Shown piece after piece: positions 1 to 12,268 of a stretch of 64,000 bases of DNA (its first letter is position 1; each line of letters opens with the position of its first letter). Source of the DNA: Glandiceps talaboti (Eukaryota > Hemichordata > Enteropneusta > Spengelidae); the NCBI RefSeq assembly GCF_964340395.1, contig NC_135549.1, forward strand, positions 21,604,842 to 21,668,841, read 5' to 3'. The notes beneath the pieces are model-generated. The model saw nothing but the letters and a program-made list of their open reading frames with translations, did not search any database and had not been told where the DNA came from. The position numbers and the translations under genes are program-made.

Positions 1-253
1 TAACTCGATCATATGGTTTTGTCATTTGCTACAGCCTATATGTCGTTCCCAACCTGAATGGTGACAAAAATACCACAGCATCTAACAGATTGTCTGTTAA
101 AGCATAGGCCATGGTGCAGTGGTCTGAGCAAATACGAAACACTGTGGGTTGTAGTGTTGCCCCCTATCTCCCCATCCCTGTATATTTATAACTACTTAAA
201 TCTAAAATTTGTTCTAAAATTTGTTCTAAAATTGTTGTCAATTTTTCATCCAG

Positions 254-3200
254 TTTTAAACGAACTACAGTGTGGTTCCTATATATTCATGGACGTCGAT
301 TATTGTCGTAATCGGGGCGACGATGGTAATCCATTTCAAGATTTTGAGCAAAGTTTGTTTGTCTTGGCAACCGTTCAAAGCTTACAGGTAAATATAACGG
401 CTAGGCTTACTAGTATAATCCGATTAAAATCACCGATGGGTGTTCAATGCAAGGCATATTTGATTTTGAAGTCTACCTCTGACCATTTCTTTTTTCAGTT
501 GTGTTTTCGTCATTGTTTAAACCATGTCAACCCAGGAGTCTATCCTACCTTAAGATGTCAATATTATTTCTGTACAATCAAATGACGTGCTCTTGAGTGA
601 GTTTGAATTATTAGAGTATTGATCTGTTTATAGCAGCTCAGACAACTACTGAAGTATTAGCTAGTTGGCCACACAGGGTAAAGGACCAATGATCAATTTT
701 GTATTCGCGATTTTCCGGATTTCTAATATTATTTTCTGTACATTTCAAATAAAGTTTTAAATACTGTTTCCTCTTACTGTTTTTTTCTATTTCCTACCTG
801 ATATCAATGTCTTATCGGAGTAAAAAAACAGTAAGAGGAAACAGTATTTAAAACTTTATTTGAAATGTACAGAAAATAATATTAGAAATCCGGAAAATCG
901 CGAATACAAAATTGATCATTGGTCCTTTACCCTGTGTTGGCCAAACACTTTTTACCTTGAGTCAGACAACAATAGCATGATGGCTTCATAAGATTCAGGC
1001 CCTTCTAACTATTGGTGACTGGTTAGGAATGTTGTATGTCTAACGCCCAGGTTATATCTTAATCCTGTAAAGCTATACGCTCACACAATGAAAACATCCC
1101 CTGATATCTAATCAATTACCCATACTCTGTCTTTGACTAGGGAGGTGACCTTGCTAGGGCAGTAGTCGATGCAGGAATCAAAGCTGTTGGCATGGACTCG
1201 GGACCACCATCGGTACGTACACGTGTTGATAAAAACAAATACACTAATTACACTACCACCACTGGTGCAGCTATTTCTGTTTTGAAGATAACGAAACTGT
1301 TGGCGTTGCACGGTAATAATACTTGAAAAGAGAAGAAAGCGAAACTAAACAAGACGTTACACATCTTAATAAAGTAACAGATCTTGGATGAAAGAAAGAA
1401 TGGGGGTGGGGGGGGGGGTTGTAGTGAATTTAATCACCGAGGTTAATTCAGAGTCTTAACATTCAAGTTAGGTACGGATGGACAAAAGTTGTGTACACAG
1501 TTGGTGACGTCATAATTATCAGTGTACAAAGTTCGTGACTGATTTAAATGCCAACATGCCTAGCAAAGTCAATCATGCAGGTAACTAATTTAACAACTAT
1601 TGAATAACGTGGATTCAGATACAGACATACACGAATTCTCTAGATCAATTTTGTTTTCAGTATTTCTCGATATTAAACAAAATTATATTTAAACACGATG
1701 ACCTGTCACTGTGATCTGTCGTTTTCTATCAGGTCCATCAATGGACAGATCTGATGTACGTGTCTGTCGGCGACGAGCACGGACTCATCGTACCACCTGG
1801 CCCGTTCAAGGTAAGTCACTGATGCTGTGGAAAGCGTGGTACGACTAAGGGAACAAGAAGTACATTCATAGCAGAGATTCAAAACACTTTCACCTCCATT
1901 CTCTCTAAATTCAATGTTGTTTTTTTTTTTCTTTTGACAACATCAATGCTTTTACATCAAAGTAGGGACAATTTAGGGAAAGGTTAGTGTATCCATTAAC
2001 CCTAATCGGAAATACTGATGTAGTTTGTCTGTCTCACAGCTCTGAGACCCCTGGTTGCTCCAAGGTGCATGCAACGCCTCACAATCATGTATAGTTCGCA
2101 TCAAAACATGTTTTCGCTAACACTCTTGCTAATAACCAGTCTGAGAACCAGCTGAATGAAAGGATTCCTGGTCATTCAACTTGTTTTCTTGGCCTGTGTA
2201 CGTGCATTGCACCCTCGCATGTACCCGAAAATAAAGGATGCAGCTGTTTCATTCTGAGTTGGGTAAAGAGATCTTCAGATTCAAACCCAATGGATAGCCT
2301 CTAGTTGGGTAAAGGGATCTTCAGAGTCAAACCAATGGATAGACTCTAGTCGGGTTAAGAGATGTTCAGATTCAAACCCAATGGATAGTGCCGGCATCGA
2401 GACTACGAAATTGAGCCAGAACAAAAAAAAAGATCACATGTTTAATGCTAAGATGACACTAATGCGATGACCTGGGTTTGAGACAGTCCTTATAAGTATA
2501 CTAAAGTATGCAGTCATTATATATTATGATTGAATACCAGTTTTGAGTTTTACCACGAAACAAGCAAAATACAACAAGTATCTTTGTCTAAACAAATAAA
2601 CCCCACTTGTGCCTCTTTACCGGAAAATAAGTCAGAATTGATTATATACCAGTTAACCTCAAAATGTTGAATGTATATGCATACCGGATATAGTGTTCTA
2701 TCATACGGTGTAATATGATTCAGTTCGTATATATGCGTATACGGTGTTGGTACAATGCATTGGGAAAAGTTGTAGAAAGCTTTCAATGATCGAGTGAACC
2801 AGGAAACAGAACAGATGATAATAATATACTGTATCAAAACTTGCGAAGTCATTTAAGTAATTCTATCTCTATCACGTGATCAGTGAATCGAATGTTGGCG
2901 ACAGCGAAACTCTACAATGTAACGACGTTTCACGATTTATGACTACATGTATTAGACTCTTACTTACTACCTACAGTCATAGGCCCCTGCCCCAGGGTCT
3001 GTGTTATTTGACATGTACACAGAGTGCACTCTGTGACATTATTTGTGTATGTCGTTTCATACATACAATGTAAACCCTGTTTCATGGATGAATTAGCATA
3101 CTAAATTAGCCATGCTTGTTGTCCTGGACAATGTGAATCTAGCATTTAAACATACTAGTAATCGTAAAAAATAATATATGGCGCATCGAGTACAACTTTC

Positions 3201-3987
3201 AATTCTATATGAACTTTTGGGTACGATGCTTCTTAGGCTTTTAACCTATTTTTATGCACTCATATCTATGGCCTGTGTATGGACACTGTCGTCTTAATGG
3301 ACCCTAGTAAAACTATACGCTCTGTCACCGTGATCGAGAACTTAAATTTGCTGTTCGTTGTCGCAATGTCCGCAAACAGAGTTAACTACTTAAGGCTCCC
3401 AAAAAAGATTTGTTTCTGGTCATTATTCTCAACAAACCTATCGCTAAATCTACTATGATTTATGACAGTTACTGTTCTTTTTATTTAAAGTTAGTATTTT
3501 AGCGAAAGCGTGTATTTGGGGCAGATGTCATTTGCTTGTTCATGATTGGGTTCTCCGGTTGTCTTCACTGAAGTAGGGAGGGTTATTTTTGTGTTTACCC
3601 CAGAGCTGCTGACTACATGGGCTAGACAAACACAAAAAAAAGACCGAAGCGAGGGTATTTAAGTGATGCACTCGCTGACCAAAAACAATTCTTTTTTCTT
3701 TCTTTCTTGTTTGGCCTCGTACTGTCACGGTATACATGCCATGTTTTGTTAAATGTACATGTAATATGACATAATGAAACACCGCCAACATCACTATGAA
3801 TTTATTATCACCTATTTAAATGGTCAATGTTGGTCTTCTCCGATTTTTTTTGCAGCTTGGTGACAAAGTGTTCCTGATACCGGGTCATTGTGACCCATGT
3901 GTCAATCTTTATGATTGGATCGTTGGTATCCGGAATGACGTAGTTGAAACAATCTGGCCAATCACTGGACGGGGACCAGGTATATGA
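254..3987 (+). CDS. D-threonine aldolase / D-serine dehydratase-like enzyme, C-terminal exons (5' partial)
   Basis: Four exons with matching phases and GT-AG borders: 254-387, 1141-1212, 1733-1810 and 3856-3987 (TGA at 3985). They give about 137 residues from the C-terminal half of a fold-type III PLP enzyme. The segments are recognisable in family order: SYIFMDVDY, then ARAVVDAGIKAVGMDSG, then VGDEHGLI, then LIPGHCDPCVNLYD, ending VETIWPITGRG. In this family the conserved His plus the residue two positions later bind the active-site metal. Here the triplet is His-Cys-Asp, as in bacterial D-threonine aldolases, whereas animal D-serine dehydratases typically have His-x-Cys. The PLP-lysine barrel must lie on exons upstream of the window. 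By family, the enzyme cleaves or dehydrates D-3-hydroxy amino acids; the substrate is not provable here. A candidate AATAAA lies at 4805. The family assignment is firm, the substrate is not. Confidence 0.85.
667..942. repeat. Near-perfect palindrome, about 120-bp arms, 35-bp loop
   Basis: Arms 667-786 and 822-942 are reverse complements apart from a one-base indel near the outer GGCC ends; 787-821 is the spacer. It lies in the intron between aldolase exons 254-387 and 1141-1212, so the pre-mRNA would carry a long stable hairpin. Both arms contain an AATAAA-like stretch, one per strand. It resembles a foldback MITE or a recent inverted duplication; no target-site duplication is obvious. Confidence 0.9.
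2259..2387. repeat. Short tandem repeat, three copies of about 46 bp
   Basis: Three diverged copies of a unit containing TTCAGATTCAAACCCAATGG occur in tandem inside the last aldolase intron. No coding signal is seen. Confidence 0.75.
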
Positions 3988-4888
3988 TGATACCAGAGGA
4001 CAATGGATGTCAACTGAAGAGCAGATGGTGTAGTTGAAATATGGCGAAATGTCATAGAATTACGTGTTTGATCACAATCATTACGTGACACCACAGATTA
4101 AACTTAACCCAAACCCAAACTCAAATACTATTAAAGATTGAAACTACTTGAGAAGACGCACGTCCCAGTGTGTAGATTTACCTGAATAACTGAATGTCAT
4201 CATGGATGGACCAGTCTCTGACATACATTGTCATGGTGAATATGAATAACAAGATCAGACTTAAAGAAACTACTGCAGGATTGTGATCTTACAGTCCAAC
4301 CATGTTATAGAAATTATATCTAGAGCTCAACAACTTCTAAATGTGAGAGAATTAGTCTAAGACTTTTATTGTTGCAACTGTAACATTAAACGTGAATTGT
4401 ATGTCAAGTTTATTGGTTCGATGGCCGATGAAACACTTTAGTAAATGAACGTATTTTTATTACACACAGTATAAATTGCCGAAATGATATTTGTCCTGCG
4501 TTGTAACACACGCTTAGTAATAGCTTTATGTCGGGCCGACTATTCAAGAAACCGACATCTTCAAGTTTACAGGGATTTTTTTATACAGAGAGAATTTGAC
4601 AGGTGCCGATTTGGCCGAGAGCCAGTGATCCAATGACCAGTCGATGTAGCAAGACAGAATTTGCCAGGAGCAGATTTGGCCAAGAGCCAGTGACTTAATT
4701 ACCAGTAGACATAGCAGCGATTAAATGCGGATATTTTAAGAAAAACCTAAAAAGGTTGAGTTTTTCTCGACCAAGAAGCAGTGATGTAGACCTTTTTTGA
4801 GGAAAATAAAAGTTAAGTTTTGAAATGTCAGTGATTTAATAATGTATAATAATTTATTATCGATGCATGGCATGTTGAGAGTTAATAG

Positions 4889-4919
<31 letters not shown>

Positions 4920-6602
4920 GGTGGTGGTGTGTGTGTGTGTGCGTGTGTGTGTGTGTGTGTGGGGGGGTGTTGTGATAGGGACTTGAATGAAGAATTGCGT
5001 ATAATTTACGTCTTGATAACTATAGTCGAAACGGCCACAGGTGAACTAAAGACATCGTCGGATAAATTTGAAGGGTTGTCCGTTTATGAAATGTCAGAAA
5101 CTATGTTGATGCCGACACAAAGTCAATCAATACCATTAAAACTATCGTAAATATATATATGTTTTATTGCTGATGATAAAACACTTTAACTTCTCTTTAC
5201 AATGAACGTTAGTTGTCATTACAACAAATAAGAGATGAAAACAAAAGTCTCTGGTACAACAGCAATCGATTTTTAGTTTTAAAAAGGCAGTGCTGGTCTT
5301 GTTAATGATATGTTAATGTAGTCAAAGTTTACCCATCAACCTATTTTCCGTTTGATGACGTCATTGTATAACTTGACACTTCAAAACTCAGTGTTACTCC
5401 CACAACCAAGACATGTACATGATCTGCTCCGAATCAGATTTTGAGACTACACATACGAGACGCAGATTGAATGAAAAGCGAGTCTGCGTTAACTTTATAA
5501 ACTAGACTTCCAGTATAAGTCTCATTGCCAAAACAACACGACGAAATATGCGGACAACTCACAAGTTTTCCCGACACCGTGACCTCTGTAGAAACTTTGA
5601 GGCCTTGTACAATACTTAAAGTTATTGAGTACATTGCCAACGTTCTCAGTTTTACACTTAAAACATCGATCCACACGTATAAATTAAGAATTATGCAAAC
5701 TTGTAAATATTCACTTAAGAATGACTTGCATATAGTGTTCTGTCTCAGTCTATACATCAGAACCTAAACGTTCTACGTACGGCAACCAAATGGAAAACGT
5801 AAACGTGATAATATACAAACTTAAGTCCGATTAAAAAAATAATTAAAGGTACAAAATGTATTAGGGTGGACTTGTGGCACTTCAGAGGCCACTATAGCTA
5901 TACAGTATATTTTGACTAGATCCACTTAAAAGAACAGCGACACTGATCCAAAGTTTGATATGGAACAAGTTCAGTATGTACAAATGTGCATGAGAGAACG
6001 ATGAAAACATGAACAAATATACGAAATCTTAATTTACGCTGGAGATGATTTACAGTCATGTAAAACGATTTAGGAATGTCATATTTGCTTGTATCAAATT
6101 GGCAAATTTTGATTATTTGGCTCTTAAAAATAACCGGAATGGTTATTTGGCGTCATGTTTTCTGGTGAACTGTGTATGTTCAGTCGGGGTTTCCTACTAG
6201 TTTAATCACATTGGTATTCATTGAGAGTCATTCATAGAGAGAGTCATTTGAATATGTCTCAAATCTAGAAGGTAATTTTATCTGTCCTCCCGAAGGAACC
6301 TATGACCATATTCAGAAACTGGCACGACCCTATGTTTTCTTTTTTCTAAATGTTTAAGAACTTAACGGCGTCTTGATGTCCGACACCTCTGGCGTACCTG
6401 GAACAGTCTGCTGCACAGATACCATTTTTCGTATGCAAGAATATAATATTGAAATTCAACATAAAATATCACGAAGATTTCCCGAATATATCCGATCAAA
6501 CTCGGTAATTTATATTTGATTCTTTTTTTCACAGACGGCAGAGACAGTCTGGAATGGCAGTTTTAGCAATGTTTGACTACTGATAATATTTCACACTGTG
6601 GA
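3988..6602. other. Intergenic stretch, no gene recognised
   Basis: The stretch holds a two-copy repeat of about 64 bp near 4582-4716, built on GATTTGGCC(G/A)AGAGCCAGTGA, and a GTT/GGT/GT tract at 4888-4967. Small open frames here, including overlapping ones on both strands at 5434-5767, lack family resemblance and splice context. Confidence 0.6.
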
Positions 6603-8009
6603 TCAGACACATTGATAGTAATCTATGTCAGAAACTGTGTGTGTTATGTTGAAACTGTCACAAACATGATTACAGGTGTCGTAGTATGACAACCACACTT
6701 CGTGTCCAGTGTAAAAGTATTCCGGGTCACCAGCCGAATTCTGACAAGACCAAAACGACCCGTCAACATGAACCGGAGCTTTTTTAATGTTTGAAAACAC
6801 CTTGTATTGCTTGTTGTATAAGACTTTTATTTCTAACGAGCAGTTAGCTGGCGAACACACTGGTTTGGTGACGTCACTGTTTGGATGCAGTGATTGACAT
6901 GGTATACTGTAATCGAATCCGTCGTCCCCAGCCTGTATCACGTCACCTAAAGTTGTTATGTGTAGGGAATGCCGCGATATCTCGTCACTGTTGCCAGACG
7001 TGTGGTGTATTCGATAATGAAGCATAACTTTCGCGTGTTCTGTGCTACCAACGATTTTAACGATGGTACCGACACAAAAATACCCGGATATTAAAACGAC
7101 AAATAAAATAACTAGGGTGTGATAAAATCTGTATCGTGGGTTGAAGATTTCTTCTTTGGACTTTCGAAAGTCAAAATAGTACTCTCCCGGTATGTTTCTT
7201 GCCCACCTACAACAGCAGGTGTTACCTAGCAACGGTGCGAGGATGATAAAAAGCGAAAGTATCAGCTGTTTCAGCAAGACCAAAAAGGTGCCGAACATGG
7301 CGACAAAATGTGCCGTGTTTAGATCGTTAGGGTATTGAAGGATTCTTAGTTGACATGACCCGCCTGGTCCAATCCCTGCCAGTCGATAATTTATGATTGA
7401 GATAGCGAAGTCCCCGAATAGCAAAGTAAGCAAAATCTGTGAAAAGTGACAACGTAGAAAACAGATGGCTTTGTAGTCTTTATCGGGCTTTACGTACCGA
7501 CCCCCTATGTACATGACAAATAACTCGGTTATGTATAAAAATGTCAAAAGTATGCAAAATGCCTTGAGGGCCATGACAGTGGAAATGTCGTAGTTCGTGA
7601 ACCACCCAATTCCTCGCATACGTGGAGAATCGGAAGCGTAATAAATGGGAGAAAACAAGTCCGCCTCTGTCGTTGTATTTGTCGTCAATCTTTCTTCGTA
7701 CGCGTCGTCGTCGTAGTCCGCAGCGGCGTAGTAACGGTCCCAAGGAAAGTTCTCATATTGCAAGTTGCAGTTGGTCCAGTTGGCTACCAGACTAAAACTA
7801 AAAAGAGCTACGATTGCGATGAAACGCAACACCTTGCACCACATCGGGCATTTCTCTTCGGTGACTCCACAGCCACGACAAAGCGTCTTCGACGTTATTA
7901 CAACGTGCGTTTGATTCTTCTTCTCCTTGGAATTGTCCAAGATCTCGATGCAACTTGGTACGGAGCGAAACACATACTTGTTGTCCGCTGCAGTAATTTC
8001 AGATGCCAT
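6603..8009 (-). CDS. Five-pass membrane protein, unknown family, intronless
   Basis: A single open frame ends at 6603. I prefer the ATG at 8009, in good context (aaaATGGCA), over the in-frame ATG at 8054, because a TATATATAAAA stretch lies between them. Numbering from the upstream ATG, there is a cysteine cluster at C59, C62, C69 and C73. Hydrophobic segments lie near 75-92, 160-182, 205-222, 248-277 and 309-335, followed by a roughly 150-residue Cys-containing tail with glycosylation sequons. With the N-terminus inside, the acidic 93-155 loop, which also has sequons, and the tail would both be outside, a consistent five-pass topology. The protein does not match a channel, GPCR or transporter signature that I recognise. 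The clean 468-codon frame, the helices and the coherent topology argue it is real. It may be a retrocopy or a member of an intronless family. Confidence 0.75.
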   Translation of the reverse strand: MASEITAADNKYVFRSVPSCIEILDNSKEKKNQTHVVITSKTLCRGCGVTEEKCPMWCKVLRFIAIVALFSFSLVANWTNCNLQYENFPWDRYYAAADYDDDAYEERLTTNTTTEADLFSPIYYASDSPRMRGIGWFTNYDISTVMALKAFCILLTFLYITELFVMYIGGRYVKPDKDYKAICFLRCHFSQILLTLLFGDFAISIINYRLAGIGPGGSCQLRILQYPNDLNTAHFVAMFGTFLVLLKQLILSLFIILAPLLGNTCCCRWARNIPGEYYFDFRKSKEEIFNPRYRFYHTLVILFVVLISGYFCVGTIVKIVGSTEHAKVMLHYRIHHTSGNSDEISRHSLHITTLGDVIQAGDDGFDYSIPCQSLHPNSDVTKPVCSPANCSLEIKVLYNKQYKVFSNIKKAPVHVDGSFWSCQNSAGDPEYFYTGHEVWLSYYDTCNHVCDSFNITHTVSDIDYYQCV

Positions 8010-8497
8010 TTTGTGTATATATAAAATTACAGGCGACTGCCACTCGTAATACAACCTGTTGACGAAGAGAAATAAAACATGTTGTGGTTAGGTCAGTCAA
8101 GGTCACCACAACTTTTCAAGGCGGTTTAGGGTCAAAGCAAACAATGACACCGTGACGCTAGATACTTTACACCTGATGTCCGCAGGGGGTTATACTTCCA
8201 TGGTCTGGCCATTAAAAGTTATATCTAAACAGTTAGTACAAATATAATAACTTTGATGGCGTGTACAGTGATATTCACAACACCTATATTTAGACGTATT
8301 GCCCTTTGTGACACGTGGATATAGACTTTCCTTGTCTGTGAGTTATACTGAACAGTTTGATCTTAATCTTTGTATAAAGTCTATAAACAGGACTATTTTC
8401 GATTTATGTTATTTAAGAATTACTTTATTATCTTCGACATTTTTCTTACTTTGGTAATAAATAATGCTGATTTTTTCCGTGTAATGAAAATATCGAT

Positions 8498-8498
8498 T

Positions 8499-8580
<82 letters not shown>
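8498..8580. repeat. (AATC)n microsatellite
   Basis: A near-perfect tetranucleotide run. The 90-residue open frame through it reads poly-(INQS) and is an artefact. Confidence 0.95.
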
Positions 8581-8581
<1 letters not shown>

Positions 8582-9114
8582 CAATCTATCTATCTATCAA
8601 CCAATCAATCAACCAATCCTTTTGTTGACAAGTTCGCATTGATAGTGATATGTTGAACATCTTTTTTAAAAAATTGCATAAGAATTTTGTTTATGTACAT
8701 TACACCAAATGTTAAATAAAGTTGTCTCTAACTCTCAGTACACAATTGTGATCACATACAAGACAGTAGTATGGCTATGGAAGAGTTCACTGTATGAACG
8801 GTGTGGATAATGAGGGGTAAACAAGTAAGGAAACCATCTGGCTTTGAAAAAGTTGCTACATTTCTCATATGCATACAGTAGCGGTCACACATTACAAAAG
8901 AACTCCGAAATTTACAACCGAACTCACTACACTATTACATCTTAAAGTTGGTGGCTGGATGTACATTTTGCTTACAATTGCACTGAAGGAAAATTTTTTT
9001 CCAACAGTTGACTATAAAATTGCAGTCATATGCCTATAGTATGCACATAGAAACTTCTAACAATTCTAACAATTCATAGAGTAGCTGCTACATAACTGTT
9101 CTAATCTAGTTTTC

Positions 9115-9358
<244 letters not shown>

Positions 9359-12064
9359 GCTCTCTAGACAACCCCGGGCAGACCATATATTCACGCATAT
9401 GATGATTAAAAGAAATATTCATAATATTTGGAAGACTACAAATATATCGCGGTTAACGTTTGTTATGTTATATACAAGCTATTTTAAGCACTGACGTGCG
9501 ATCACACAATACGTACAGTTGTGGTGCTGCCGTGTTCAATTGAAAGCCGTGGTTCCATGGTGGTGTGAGCTCAGATTCGCATGATCGTGACGAAACTTGA
9601 TATTTACAATGGAAATTGTAATAAAATATCATAGGAAAAGTCTAGGGTATTGAGGAAATAGATTATAATTTTATTTGGGTTTTTTTTAGAGATGAAACAA
9701 ACTGATTCCTGTTTCTGTCATAATGATACACTGTGTAATATACATGTATCTTGATTGATATCGATCGGTTCGAACAATGAGAATACTCCAAGCTCGTCGG
9801 ATACAATGGGGTACGTATTATTCCTCATTAGTAGGAAATCATCACACCACTACAAATGTATTAATTTATGTGCGCTATGTACACTGTGTTCTTTCCGTAG
9901 ATGTAGGGGAATGTATTCATTGACAAATCAAAACGTTGTCATATTTAGACTGTAGACAAGCTTAAGGAAAACACAGCAATCTATGAAATACTACGCGCCC
10001 CTATGGTCAGGTGGCAATAAATGAGATTACAGCGTTCAATATGGGTCGATTCAGATGGTTTAGGTAGTGTATAATTATAGCTGACTTTCCTTTATTGATT
10101 GGTGTGAAAAAAACAGGGACTCATGTCACTAAACATAAACGTGTCGTTTAAAGAACTGTCATAATAAGCATTGTTATGTATAAGCTTATGTAAATATAAA
10201 TATTAAAATAGTTGAATACTTTAAATGTTATGAAATGTGATATAATACTTTGGTTTCTAATCGTTACTTGGTCCCTGTAGTACCCCGCCTGGTACATGTG
10301 TGATAGCCTACCTGTCTGTGGTCACCTGCAAAAGTGCGACAATTCTGTCGTAATTTGAGACACACTTTTGGTCACGGTACCGGTAATCCCGCCACGACCA
10401 AGGTCGCTGATGTACAGAACAGTATCCGACGTTTTGTTGATCATTTGAAATTTCTGCGTTGTGGACATGCGTCAATGATCTCCGTCAACACGTACAGTGA
10501 GTCATAGACTCATAGACAAACTGAAAAGTTATTAATACCGCCCAAAACTTTTATTATTTTTGGAAATAATAGACCCGAAACCAATGATAAATGCTTACAG
10601 TGGAATCAAAAGTTTTACATGATATCGGGTTTCGGTAAACGCGATATCCTGGCGAGATTCAGTTAACGAAGGGGGAGTATATATGTATGTATACATACAC
10701 ATCAGGACCCAATAGTCCGGTAAATCCACTACCTACCTATGTGACAACTAGATGCATGTACTGTGGGACTAATCAAATGTCTCCTAGCTGGGGTTTCCAC
10801 GTTGGATATACCAGGACAACCCCGTGGAGCGTTTGAAACGTAATTCGTAATTGAGTTATTTATGAATGCGAGTGGATTTAAAAACTCAGAAAACTGCGTT
10901 CCATCATTGTTGAGGAGCGTGACATACTAATGGTCCTTCCGTCGTGTGAAAGGTGGTCAGTTTGACAGGAGGTATAATGAATAGTATACGTGTATTACCT
11001 TTCGGTAAGTCATGATTCCTGTCACAGTGCAGTGAAACTTACCTATTACACGATGCTCCTCGCAGCTAAGTTCAGTCTAATCAGGTGTTTCGGTTTTTTT
11101 TATAATCACCCGATTATATATATCGGATAAGATCTCACGGACGTTCATCAAGCCACTCTCCGAAGTCGTATTATGTATATCACGAGGACACGTATGGCAC
11201 GCTGACTGCGTGGTGTGCCAAAGCCGGTGTGTGTATGCATATATATATCTCGACACTCGGTTAAAGGTCACACCGCGCGAGGTGTGTTTTACATATGACG
11301 TGACTCGCAGTAAAACTGGAAATACTAAATGGCTGCAACTCTATTGAAAGCAACTGAACCTTAGCCGGAACAGAGAAAATATCAATTCAGTGCACATTTC
11401 GTTTAGATCCGGAATGAAACGGAAGTTTAGCCAGAACAAATTGATAATGTAGTGTATTCCTAATAAAATTGACACGCCCTTCGTAGAGAGTTGAGAACCC
11501 CACTATCGTTTCGATAATGACCCCTGTGTGACATCCGTTGCTTCATAGAGAAAGTTCCGAAGCATTGTATAAAGTTTCGACGGTCCCTATAATTAAGGTA
11601 CTCGTAATTTTCCCAGTAGTCTTTGTCCCCATACCGTCCCACTTTAGTGATGATGGCACGTACCGTCTACTTGATTTGAATTGAATAGGCGGAGACGGTC
11701 CTCTCATCATACACTGCAGACCTGTGAAATTTATTAGTTTGCGTCATGGCGTACTCAAAATACCGGCATTTGAATACTTACGAGTGCTAGTTAAACGTAC
11801 ACAAACAACTCTTTTTTATCCTCGACACATTTGTTTAAAAATATAGTCGATCTATATCCAAGGCTTTAAAACTATTTCTAAACTTTATTGAAACAGCTTG
11901 TTTCGATCAATAGCAAACTGTTGTTTTGGCACAGTAAGAAAGTTGGACAGGTATGTGAGTGCCAGTAAACGGGCTACTCATAGAAGTAAACTAGATAAAG
12001 TCGAGATGAATGGTACAGTAAACTGAACCAATAGAATTTTCTCGCCTGAACAACCTTTATTTCT

Positions 12065-12140
12065 GTTTGTTTGTTTGTTTGTTTGTTTGTTTGTTTGTTT
12101 GTTTGTTTGTTTGTTTGTGTTTTCTTGTTTGTCGGTCGTT

Positions 12141-12172
<32 letters not shown>

Positions 12173-12268
12173 TTGTTTGTATTTATTTATTTATTTATTT
12201 ATTTATTTATTTGTCTGTCTGTCTGTCTGTCTGTCTGTGTCTGTTTGTTTGTTTGTTTGTTTGTTTGT
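12065..12268. repeat. Compound (TTTG)n/(TCTG)n/(TTTA)n microsatellite
   Basis: Blocks of TTTG, TCTG, TTTA, TCTG and TTTG follow one another in a roughly mirror-like order. Confidence 0.95.

Noticed and set aside
7480-8024. Overlapping frames on both strands inside the membrane-protein gene
   Set aside because: They are shadows of the 6603-8009 coding frame with low-complexity, unlikely composition.
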